This document shows, one piece after another, positions 35,708-43,463 of a DNA stretch of 64,000 nt. Position 1 is the first letter of the stretch. Each line of letters starts with the position of its first letter. This DNA comes from Bacteroidia bacterium (GTDB lineage: Bacteria > Bacteroidota > Bacteroidia > B-17B0 > Aurantibacillaceae). The DNA is taken from NCBI GenBank assembly GCA_016787445.1, contig JAEUTQ010000012.1:1-64000 (forward strand). Reading direction: 5' to 3'. The notes beneath the pieces are model-generated. The model did not search any database. It worked only from the letters and a program-made list of their open reading frames with translations, and had not been told where the DNA came from. The position numbers and the translations under genes were made by a program.

Positions 35708-37011
35708 TGACTAACACTCAAAAAATTGGTTTTGCGACTGCTATTTCATTGGTAATTGCCAATATGATTGGTACCGGTGTATTTACAAGTTTGGGATTTC
35801 AGGTGTTGGATATAGAATCGGGTTTCGCTATTATGATGCTTTGGATTGTGGGCGGTATTCTGTCATTATGCGGTGCATTAACTTACGGAGAAATTGGTTC
35901 TGCATTTCCGCAGAGTGGAGGAGAGTATAATTATCTTTCTAAATTATATCACCCTTCGGTTGGATTTTTATCGGGTTGGGTTTCCGTTACTGTTGGATTT
36001 GCAGCGCCGGTAGCTGCCGCATCTACTGCATTAGGTTTGTATGTAAATAAAATTTACGGCTCGGTAAATCCACAGATTTTAGCAGTATCGGTAATTTTAT
36101 TGCTTACCATTGTTCACTCCATCAATTTAAAATTGGGAAGTGCCGTTCAGCGCGCGTTTACACTTATCAAAGTGGTGATAATAGTGATGTTTGTTGGATT
36201 TGGATTGTTTCATCATCCTGAACACAGCGTTTCTTTTTCTCCTACTAGTGAAAGCTTTTCGCAAATGATGTCATCGGCTTTTGCTGTTTCTTTGGTATTT
36301 GTGACGTATGCTTATTCAGGCTGGAATGCGGCAGCTTATATTGCCGGTGATTTACGCGAGCCGCAGAAAAATTTACCAAAAGCACTGATATGGGGAACTC
36401 TCATTGTGATGGTGATTTATACCGCTTTAAATTTTATTTTTCTGTATTCGGTGCCAATTAATGAATTGAAGGGTGTAGTGGAAGTTGGTTATCTGAGTGC
36501 CAATAAAATCTTTGGTTCCGATTTAGGAAGATTCATGAGTTTAGTGATTGCTCTACTACTTGTTTCTACGGTAAGCGCCATGATTTTAGCCGGACCAAGA
36601 GTCATGCACGCCATGGGCAATGACATCCCACAATTAAAAATATTTTCTACTTCTAATAAAAACAATGTGCCTTATGTAGCGGTAATATTTCAGTCGGTGA
36701 TTTCAATTGTCTTAGTTCTCACTTCTTCTTTTGAATCATTGATTACTTATGTAGGTTTCACTCTTAATCTTTTTACTTTCCTTACTGTATTCGGTATTTT
36801 TATTTTGAGAGCTAAACATAAAGAAATTAAAACCGAGTATAAAACACCTTTGTATCCGATTCCTCCTATTTTGTTTTTACTGATTAGCGGATGGATTTTA
36901 TTTTTTATCTTTAAGAATAAAACCATGGAATCCTTATTTGGATTAGGTACTGTAGCTTTTGGTTTTTTAGTGTATTGGATTAGTGAAAAATACAAGCAAA
37001 ACGATAACTAA
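35707..37011 (+). CDS. APC family amino acid permease
   Basis: A 434-residue amino-acid transporter with about 12 membrane helices. The APC consensus is seen in the first helix as IGTGVFTSLGFQ and in GFATAISLVIANM. The substrate is not clear from sequence. It overlaps the M23 gene by one base upstream and the serine hydrolase gene by 29 bases downstream, so it is in a tight operon. Confidence 0.88.
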   Translation: MTNTQKIGFATAISLVIANMIGTGVFTSLGFQVLDIESGFAIMMLWIVGGILSLCGALTYGEIGSAFPQSGGEYNYLSKLYHPSVGFLSGWVSVTVGFAAPVAAASTALGLYVNKIYGSVNPQILAVSVILLLTIVHSINLKLGSAVQRAFTLIKVVIIVMFVGFGLFHHPEHSVSFSPTSESFSQMMSSAFAVSLVFVTYAYSGWNAAAYIAGDLREPQKNLPKALIWGTLIVMVIYTALNFIFLYSVPINELKGVVEVGYLSANKIFGSDLGRFMSLVIALLLVSTVSAMILAGPRVMHAMGNDIPQLKIFSTSNKNNVPYVAVIFQSVISIVLVLTSSFESLITYVGFTLNLFTFLTVFGIFILRAKHKEIKTEYKTPLYPIPPILFLLISGWILFFIFKNKTMESLFGLGTVAFGFLVYWISEKYKQNDN

Positions 37012-38251
37012 ACTATTTTTCTTAAGCTTCATTAGCTTTCACTGCGCATTTATTTATTCTCAATCGCCCTTTAATCTCCAAGAGTATCTCAGGGCTACAT
37101 TATCACAGCATGCCTCGATTCTGAATAATCCCAAGACACATAAATTGCAGATTGTTTATACGCAAATCAATCGCGATGAAAACAATCAACCCGCATTTCA
37201 AACTTACAATTACATTCCCTTCAAAGCTTACGTTTATCCCGCCAGCACCGTAAAACTGCCTGTTACAGTGGGCGCACTGATTAAGTTAAATCAACTCAAA
37301 GAGACCAAACTTTCTTTGCAAAGCCCCATGTTAACTGACAGTATTTTTCCTTGCCATCGAAAAGTCACAAAGGATACAAGCTCTGTCTCCAAACTACCGT
37401 CATTAGAATACTATCTAAAAAAAATGTGGTTGGTGAGCGATAATCTTTCCTGTGCACGTGTGTATGAATTTGTAGGTTGTGATTATCTGCATAAGCAGTT
37501 AAGTAATTATGGATTCAAAAATGTACGTATCCATAATAAATTGGATATATCCTGTGAGGTAGATACAGCGAAAATTTCACCGCCAATAGTTTTCCTGTCT
37601 CCAAATGGCGATACAATCTATAAGCAGGCATCCCTTCTTGCTACATATAGGGAACCGCATCCTATAGCAAAATCAGAAGCAGGAACCACACATCGAAATA
37701 CGAAAGGAAAAAAGCAAGTTGGCCCGAAAGATTTTTCCCTTCATAACTATTTTCACATAGAGGATTTGCATGAAATGATGAAGCGTTTGGTTTTTAGTCC
37801 TTATTTAAAACCGGAAGAACAATTTCCAATCAGCAATTCAGATCGTCTTTTTGTATTAAAGCAAGCGGGTATGATGCCAAGAGAAAGCGAGTCGCCGGTG
37901 TACAACAAAAAGCAGTATTATGATTCATATAAGAAGTATTTCATTTATGGAAGTTCGGTAGCTACTATTAAAGGTGATAGCCTACGCGTATTTAACATCG
38001 TAGGTAGGGCTTACGGATTTTTGATTGATTGTGCTTACATCGTTGATTATAAAAACAAGATTGAATTTTTGCTGACTGCTGCCGTATTTGTCAATCAGCG
38101 CAATGATATTGGGGGCGGTAGGTACGAATATGAATTGAAGGGTTTGCCTTTTTTGCGCGATCTTTCACTTAGCTTATACGATTTAGAACGCCAACGTAAA
38201 AAAAAGGTTATTCCCGACTTAAAAGAGTTTAATTTATTTGACGGGCATTAG
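36983..38251 (+). CDS. Class A beta-lactamase-like serine hydrolase
   Basis: An exported 422-residue protein starting at GTG (36983), 29 bases inside the APC gene; no later in-frame start keeps the signal peptide (residues 1-27, ending FIYSQ). It has the penicillin-recognising fold signatures SxxK as STVK (near residue 80) and SDN (near 138). The third class A triad, K-[ST]-G, is represented by I-V-G in FNIVGRAYGFLID (Ile339), so the basic residue is missing. It may be a degenerate hydrolase, a carbohydrate esterase-like or a substrate-binding protein. It is not a proven antibiotic-resistance gene. A lipoprotein gene follows. Confidence 0.75.
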   Translation: MKNTSKTITKLFFLSFISFHCAFIYSQSPFNLQEYLRATLSQHASILNNPKTHKLQIVYTQINRDENNQPAFQTYNYIPFKAYVYPASTVKLPVTVGALIKLNQLKETKLSLQSPMLTDSIFPCHRKVTKDTSSVSKLPSLEYYLKKMWLVSDNLSCARVYEFVGCDYLHKQLSNYGFKNVRIHNKLDISCEVDTAKISPPIVFLSPNGDTIYKQASLLATYREPHPIAKSEAGTTHRNTKGKKQVGPKDFSLHNYFHIEDLHEMMKRLVFSPYLKPEEQFPISNSDRLFVLKQAGMMPRESESPVYNKKQYYDSYKKYFIYGSSVATIKGDSLRVFNIVGRAYGFLIDCAYIVDYKNKIEFLLTAAVFVNQRNDIGGGRYEYELKGLPFLRDLSLSLYDLERQRKKKVIPDLKEFNLFDGH

Positions 38252-38269
38252 ATAAAATCAATACCTTTG
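38237..38269 (+). promoter_or_regulatory. Promoter TTTG-N21-TACCTTTG
   Basis: A -33 TTTG (38237-38240) and a -7 TACCTTTG (38262-38269) are 21 bases apart, a full match to the Bacteroidota sigma consensus. It lies at the end of the serine hydrolase gene and 11 bases before the lipoprotein ATG (38281), so the mRNA leader would be about 8 bases. Confidence 0.7.
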
Positions 38270-38280
38270 GCCACCTGTTT

Positions 38281-39537
38281 ATGAGAACATTATTAGCAAT
38301 CGTTATAATCATTTTTCTCTCTTGCACTTCAAATGATGCAAAGAAGGAAATCAATTCACAAAATTTAAAAAAGGATTCTGTAATTCCTCCCGTTAAGGAA
38401 GTAGAGCCGGTAAAAGATTCGGTTATTACTGAAGTGATAGCAAATGAACCTGCATTAAATTATATTCCTTTTAACGCCGACAACTATTTTAATAACGTTA
38501 CTTCAGTATTAAGCGGACTAAAAGGTCAGGCACATAAATTCAATTATTTATTTGATTCGGTGGCCTGGAGTCGCCATCAATTTTATGTTGACAGCAGCTG
38601 GAAAAAACTAGAAGCACGCCGATTAAAAGCTATGCGTAATTGGGCAGCTACGGAATTTTCTACACCTAACACCATTTGCAAAACCGTTTTCTATCCTTTC
38701 TCCGGCCCTGATTTTTTAACAGCAACTACTTTCTTTCCTAATGCTGATAAATACATCATGTTGGGATTGGAACCCGTTGGGAAATTACCTGAATTCAAAA
38801 AATTCAAACCGGGTGATCACACAGTTTATTCGGCGCACTTTAAGCAATCTTTAGGCGATATTTTTGTGAAGAGTTATTTTATTACCCGTAAAATGTTGCA
38901 GGATTTTAGCTCTCAAAAAGTAAATGGTTTATTGCCTATACTAACTTTTTTCATTCGTAAAACAGGGCATGAGATTTCCGATATTAAGTATGTATACCGT
39001 TATAAGCAAGATTCGATTGTAGAAAGACCTTATGATGTAAAAATGCCCGACATTGAAGACGGAGGCACTAAAAAACCATTTGGAGTAAGAGTGGATTTTG
39101 TGCAGGATGGCAAAAACAAATCGGTGTATTATTTTAAATACGACGTAAGCAATAAAAAGTTTAATGATACCTGTGCATTTTATAATTACATCAACAAAAG
39201 CAAGAACGTAGTTACTTACATCAAGAGCGCTTCGTATCTATTGCATAACAATTTCATGAGCAACATGCGCGATTTGATTTTAAACAATTCAAGTTATGTG
39301 ATACAGGATGATACAGGCATTCCTTATAAATTCTTTACCGAGAATAATAATTGGGAGATGAAGTTATACGGACAATACACCAAACCTGTGAGTGATTTTA
39401 CTTATTTAAGTATGCAAAAACCTTTGGAAGAAGCCTATCAAAAAGACAGTGCAAAAATCGGTAAGTTGCCATTCCATTTAGGTTACCACTGGGGCAGCAA
39501 AAAAGACGTGATTATATACGCGAGTAAGAAGAAGTAG
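38281..39537 (+). CDS. Lipoprotein of unknown function
   Basis: A 418-residue protein with lipoprotein signal peptide (LAIVIIIFLSC, Cys16). I recognise no known domain. The mature part is alpha/beta with PFSGPDFLTATTFFPNADKYIML, then DVKMPDIEDGG and a C-terminal LGYHWGSKKD. It is probably anchored to a membrane. A separate promoter precedes it. The upstream serine hydrolase gene and downstream secreted protein gene give no functional clue. Confidence 0.55.
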   Translation: MRTLLAIVIIIFLSCTSNDAKKEINSQNLKKDSVIPPVKEVEPVKDSVITEVIANEPALNYIPFNADNYFNNVTSVLSGLKGQAHKFNYLFDSVAWSRHQFYVDSSWKKLEARRLKAMRNWAATEFSTPNTICKTVFYPFSGPDFLTATTFFPNADKYIMLGLEPVGKLPEFKKFKPGDHTVYSAHFKQSLGDIFVKSYFITRKMLQDFSSQKVNGLLPILTFFIRKTGHEISDIKYVYRYKQDSIVERPYDVKMPDIEDGGTKKPFGVRVDFVQDGKNKSVYYFKYDVSNKKFNDTCAFYNYINKSKNVVTYIKSASYLLHNNFMSNMRDLILNNSSYVIQDDTGIPYKFFTENNNWEMKLYGQYTKPVSDFTYLSMQKPLEEAYQKDSAKIGKLPFHLGYHWGSKKDVIIYASKKK

Positions 39538-39626
39538 GAATTAATTCGAATTGCAAACGTCTAGAAGGATTTATGTTCATTCCATAGAATGGCTTTCAAT
39601 TTATTTCGTAAATTTAATAAGTAAAA

Positions 39627-40892
39627 ATGGGCAAAGTTCGATTAAAAAACTTGTTATCTGTCGCTAGAATTATATTTAATGAAATTAAGCTTGTGTTTTT
39701 TTTCATTCTTTTTGTTTTTTTTCAACTTAGTCTATTTTCTCAGATAAATCACGTAGGCAATCCATCATTCGAAGATACTGTGTCAACAACATTTCCTAAT
39801 TGTATTTCAAAGGTAAAGTATTGGACAACTATTGACTCTTCTTGGTTGTGTGGAGGAGGTAAGGTGATTAGTACTTACTATGGAAATGTTCCATATAGTA
39901 GCAATTCTTGGCAATATCCAAGGACTGGAAATGCGTATTTAATGACTACTCAATTTTGCATGAGTCCTTGTGTGTCGCCAAACATAGTGCAGTACCCGAA
40001 GAATAGACTCAAAATACCTTTAGTAAACGGTAAGGTGTATTGTGCAAAAATGTATGTTAATATTAATAATAGTGCTCCCTATGGAAACGATGCGTTCGGA
40101 ATTTATTTTGGCGACTCATCAATAGATACGATAAAATACTGTTCTGTACACTTAACTTATTTAACTCCTCAAGTTAAAAACACAACGGGTAATATAATAA
40201 CTGATACTTTGAATTGGATAGAAGTTAGTGGCACATTTACCGCCACAGGAACTGAAAAATATATGGTCCTTGGAAATTTTGAAGCTGATGCAAATGTAAA
40301 TAAGACTTTTATAAATGGGACTTATCCAGGAGTTTGGACAGATATGTCTTACGACGATGTTTCCGTCATCGATTTCAATCTTGCAGCGAATGCGGGTCCT
40401 GATAAAAATATTACTTTAGGAGATAGTGCTTTTATAGGCATACCTCCTGAGGTGGGATTGGAATGTGTTTGGGCAAGCGGTACAACAATGATCGGTACAG
40501 GAGGAGGTTTATGGGTTAAGCCAACAAGCGTGGGCACATTTAGCTATGTAGTTACACAAAACATTTGCGGTAATATAAAAAAGGATACAGTGAATGTAAA
40601 TGTGAGTCCGGGTAGTGTGAGCGAGAATGAAATATTTGCACAAAGCATTTCTTTTTATCCCCAGCCCGCGCAGGAATATCTTTCCGTTTATTTTCATTCA
40701 TATTATGATGCAAACATAAATTGTTTAATTCAAGACATAAACGGTAAGGAAGTTTTAAGACGAGAATTACCGGTAAATCAGTTTAAAGCCCAATTGGATT
40801 TATCGGGTTTAGATAATGGAGTTTATTTTTTACATTTTAAAACTCCCAATGATAGAATCGCAATAAAACGATTGGTTATTGCCGGCAACTAA
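39627..40892 (+). CDS. Secreted protein with type A T9SS sorting domain
   Basis: A 421-residue exported protein with a long hydrophobic N-terminus (about residues 22-38) ending at LFSQ. The mature part begins INHVGNPSFEDT and has a jelly-roll-like beta layout. The C-terminal domain (about 345-421) has ISFYPQPAQEYLSVYF, LSGLDNGVYFLHF and a basic end, typical of type A cargo of the type IX secretion system. The N-terminus of the mature region closely mirrors the protein at 28089-29072, so the two may be paralogues of one glycan-binding type. No enzyme motif is seen. Confidence 0.83.
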   Translation: MGKVRLKNLLSVARIIFNEIKLVFFFILFVFFQLSLFSQINHVGNPSFEDTVSTTFPNCISKVKYWTTIDSSWLCGGGKVISTYYGNVPYSSNSWQYPRTGNAYLMTTQFCMSPCVSPNIVQYPKNRLKIPLVNGKVYCAKMYVNINNSAPYGNDAFGIYFGDSSIDTIKYCSVHLTYLTPQVKNTTGNIITDTLNWIEVSGTFTATGTEKYMVLGNFEADANVNKTFINGTYPGVWTDMSYDDVSVIDFNLAANAGPDKNITLGDSAFIGIPPEVGLECVWASGTTMIGTGGGLWVKPTSVGTFSYVVTQNICGNIKKDTVNVNVSPGSVSENEIFAQSISFYPQPAQEYLSVYFHSYYDANINCLIQDINGKEVLRRELPVNQFKAQLDLSGLDNGVYFLHFKTPNDRIAIKRLVIAGN

Positions 40893-40938
40893 TGAAAGTT
40901 TGCAGTGTTATTTAGGTTAAAACCTTGTTAATAACTCC

Positions 40939-40958
40939 ATTAGCCCTTCTTGGCTAAT
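40939..40958. promoter_or_regulatory. Dyad between the merR promoter elements (candidate operator)
   Basis: attagcc (40939-40945) and ggctaat (40952-40958) are perfect reverse complements around a 6-base loop. They are 5 bases upstream of a -7 element TACATTTG (40964-40971). MerR proteins bind dyads in promoter spacers, so autoregulation is plausible. The hairpin plus tatttt could instead be a terminator for the upstream T9SS gene. Confidence 0.45.
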
Positions 40959-40963
40959 TATTT

Positions 40964-40971
40964 TACATTTG
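40964..40971 (+). promoter_or_regulatory. -7 element TACATTTG of merR
   Basis: This is a full TAnnTTTG match that ends 4 bases before the ATG at 40975. Transcription would start at about the first base of the ATG, giving a leaderless mRNA. Confidence 0.45.
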
Positions 40972-40974
40972 GTT

Positions 40975-41313
40975 ATGTCTTTACAAAAAGAGCAAACCGA
41001 TAAATTATATTATTCTATCAGCGAAGTGTCTGATATGTTTGAAGTAAATGCTTCAACCATCCGTTTCTGGGAAAAGGAGTTTGATATTTTAAAGCCCACC
41101 AAAAACAAGAAGGGAAATCGTCTTTTCACTCAAAAAGACATTGAAAATCTTCGTTTGATAGTTCACTACGTAAAAGAAAAGGGATACACCCTCAGCGGAG
41201 CAAAAGACGCTCTTAAAAACGGCTCTCCGGAGCTTGATAACGTTAAACTGGAAGTGATTGAAAAGCTAAAGCAAATCAAAGACAAGTTGAACGATATCAA
41301 ATCACAGTTGTAA
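40975..41313 (+). CDS. MerR family transcriptional regulator
   Basis: A 112-residue DNA-binding protein. It has the MerR N-terminal helix-turn-helix: YYSISEVSDMFEVNASTIRFWEKEF, followed by a wing (GNRLFTQKDIENL) and a C-terminal helix for dimerisation. No metal-binding or effector domain is present. The ATG at 40975 is preferred to a TTG two codons upstream. The adjacent dyad (40939-40958) may be its operator. In many flavobacteria a similar MerR gene lies close to the M23 peptidase gene near alaS; here other genes intervene. Confidence 0.88.
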   Translation: MSLQKEQTDKLYYSISEVSDMFEVNASTIRFWEKEFDILKPTKNKKGNRLFTQKDIENLRLIVHYVKEKGYTLSGAKDALKNGSPELDNVKLEVIEKLKQIKDKLNDIKSQL

Positions 41314-41332
41314 TTTATTATTTATTTTTCAT

Positions 41333-41818
41333 GTCACTTTTTGGTTCGCCAAAAAGTAACCAAAAAACTCTTGATGCCGAAAGGCGATTTTGCGCAAAAG
41401 GCAGGCGCAAACCGCGGTTAAAATTGCCGTCGGCTTAGGCCTCGGAGAAGGCAATTTTCCCGCTATCGCTGCCCGGCATCAACCCTCCGAATATCATTTT
41501 ATTCCATTTTAATAGTGCGTTCCCAATATTCAACATTACTTCATTCGGAGAGATCATCGAAGACGATACAGCCGTAATCCGGCCTCATTTTATTCGGTTT
41601 TTTATGCGCAACAAATTGCGTTAAGCCAAATGGGAAGCTCCGCAGGTGGACCAAGGAGATCACCCATTTGGTAGCTTGCCAGCGTTAAGAAAATGTGTAG
41701 TGCACATTTTTAGCGCCCGGCAATGGCTGTTGCGCATAAAAAATTACGACCGTAGGCAGTAAAGAATAAAATGAAGCCTTGACTTCTTTGTTACTTTCTG
41801 CGTCAAGGCAGAAAGTAA
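41333..41818. repeat. Palindrome-packed structured element, possible mobile element or large RNA
   Basis: This gene-free 626-base gap is richer in G and C than its surroundings, and it is built of inverted repeats. The left-end hairpin is 41336-41344/41349-41357 with a TTCG loop. The nested arms are 41371-41379/41474-41482 enclosing 41420-41428/41450-41458. Next are 41485-41492/41543-41550, then the larger fold 41581-41595/41764-41778 (14 of 15 matching) around the perfect 16-bp arms 41598-41613/41728-41743, which contain 41626-41634/41663-41671 and 41690-41697/41703-41710. The right-end hairpin is 41791-41801/41808-41818. The 5' part of both end hairpins is similar (ACTTTTTGG vs TTACTTTCTGC). 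Both ends having hairpins recalls IS200/IS605-type derived elements, but no transposase, repeats of the target site or second copy is seen in the window. The remaining 41819-41939 shows nothing notable. Confidence 0.65.
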
Positions 41819-41939
41819 ATGAATGATTTATGATGGTAGCAAAAAAGAAATAACATAACCTTATCAAAATCCCATTGTGAAAAAGTTAAAATCTCATTTA
41901 TCTTATCAGTAAGTCTTTTGGCTAATATTATAGCTTAAT

Positions 41940-43463
41940 ATGAGCCATCGCCCTCATCATACTTTGTTTTTTCTGGGAGCAGTATTTGCCCTAATGGGCA
42001 TAGTGTCGTTCGTATTTCCGAAAGAAGGATTAAGTCTGGGCAGCGGAATGGCTATCAATTTTCCTTCGCTTCAAAGCTTATTTGGTGAAAATGAGAAAAC
42101 CAAAAAGGCAGATATTTCTAAAATTATTGCATTGGCTGATGCCGAAGATAAAATGAGCGACAGTCTGATGGCAGTGAATAATACTAAAACTAATCTTCCT
42201 GAAAAAACAGACAGCATAAAATCGTTTGCTAAAAAAGGCCCGGTACCTAATGATACACCATATGGTAATGATTCTACGGTACGTTTAAATACAAGCATTC
42301 AGTATAAGAACGCTTCTAAAACTGCCATGATTAATTTTTTCAATTCACTTAACAATATTGCAGGCGAAAGTAAAAGTATTCGTGTTTTGCATTACGGCGA
42401 TTCACAAATTGAAGGCGACCGTATTAGCGATTATCTCCGCATGAAACTACAAAACCAATTTGGCGGCGAAGGTCCGGGCTTAATTTCATTAATACCAATT
42501 GCACCAAGTGTGATTAATAGAATTACGTGCAGCAGTGGTTGGGACCGTTATGGTGTATTTGCATTTAAAGATAAGCGCGTTCCTCATAATAATTTTGGAG
42601 CAATGGCGCAACTGTGTCGTTATTGTAGTTATAAGCAAGTAGGGGATAGTGCTTCGAATACAAAACAGGCATGGGTGAAAATACAAACAACTAAATCCGG
42701 CGGACCAAAAGCAGCGGCTTACAATAAATTAAAAATGTTTTACGGTGGTGCTAAAACAAAGGTGTTGTGTGAGTTTTACGATGGCGGAGTCTTTAAAGCC
42801 AGTGATAGTTTAAATGTTGGAGGAAATTTCAATATTAAAGAATATGCAGTTACTCCGGGTTCATTAAATCATGAATTTCAATTCAGCGGAGTTGACAGTC
42901 CTGACTTTTATGGCGTATCGCTAGAAGGTAATAGAGGTGTGATGGTAGATAATGTTGGATTAAGAGGAAGCTCCGGAACCTTTTTTAATCAAATTAATTA
43001 TGGGCAATTGAAACAGTTCTACGATCACTTGAATGTACGTTTAGTGATCTTGCAGTTTGGAGGCAATACTTTACCTTACTTAAAGGACAAAGCAATGGCG
43101 GATAATTTTGGTGGTTATCTAAAAGCACAAATTGCAACCATTAAAAAAATTGCTCCGAATGCATCCATTTTAGTAATAGGTCCGGCCGATATGAGTGTAA
43201 AGGAAGGAACTGAATATGTAACACATCCATTACTCGAAGATTTGAGAGATGCTATTCGTAAAGCAGCGTTTGATATGGATTGCGCTTTTTTTGATATGTA
43301 CGATTGTATGGGTGGCAGAAACAGTATGGTAAGTTGGGTAGAGGCAGGTATAGCAGCAAAGGATTATATACATTTTAGTCCTGGTGGCGCGCGTAAAATC
43401 GCTACGCTTTTATATTCATCATTAATTAACGATTATAACACATTTGTAAGAAGTGCACAGTAA
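41940..43463 (+). CDS. SGNH/GDSL hydrolase, first of pair
   Basis: An exported 507-residue SGNH-type esterase or acyltransferase. The N-terminal segment LFFLGAVFALMGIVSFVFP is a signal or membrane anchor. The catalytic block I is HYGDSQIEGDRI (Ser near residue 154), Gly/Asn come in QFGGNT, and the C-terminal HFSPGG supplies the His (residue ~482). Such proteins with an MBOAT partner attach acyl groups to surface glycans. It overlaps the next SGNH gene by 11 bases. A low-complexity linker (about 60-105) separates the anchor from the domain. Confidence 0.85.
   Translation: MSHRPHHTLFFLGAVFALMGIVSFVFPKEGLSLGSGMAINFPSLQSLFGENEKTKKADISKIIALADAEDKMSDSLMAVNNTKTNLPEKTDSIKSFAKKGPVPNDTPYGNDSTVRLNTSIQYKNASKTAMINFFNSLNNIAGESKSIRVLHYGDSQIEGDRISDYLRMKLQNQFGGEGPGLISLIPIAPSVINRITCSSGWDRYGVFAFKDKRVPHNNFGAMAQLCRYCSYKQVGDSASNTKQAWVKIQTTKSGGPKAAAYNKLKMFYGGAKTKVLCEFYDGGVFKASDSLNVGGNFNIKEYAVTPGSLNHEFQFSGVDSPDFYGVSLEGNRGVMVDNVGLRGSSGTFFNQINYGQLKQFYDHLNVRLVILQFGGNTLPYLKDKAMADNFGGYLKAQIATIKKIAPNASILVIGPADMSVKEGTEYVTHPLLEDLRDAIRKAAFDMDCAFFDMYDCMGGRNSMVSWVEAGIAAKDYIHFSPGGARKIATLLYSSLINDYNTFVRSAQ

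Noticed and set aside
36983-38251. Antibiotic-resistance beta-lactamase
   Set aside because: The KTG-type triad is not intact and the protein is longer than class A enzymes. A general serine hydrolase-like call is safer.
41333-41818. CRISPR array in the repeated hairpins
   Set aside because: The inverted repeats differ from each other and are not regularly spaced direct repeats. No cas genes are nearby.
41331-41867. Short ORFs in the structured element
   Set aside because: They are interrupted and overlap the hairpin arms. Their translations follow palindromes instead of protein-like patterns.
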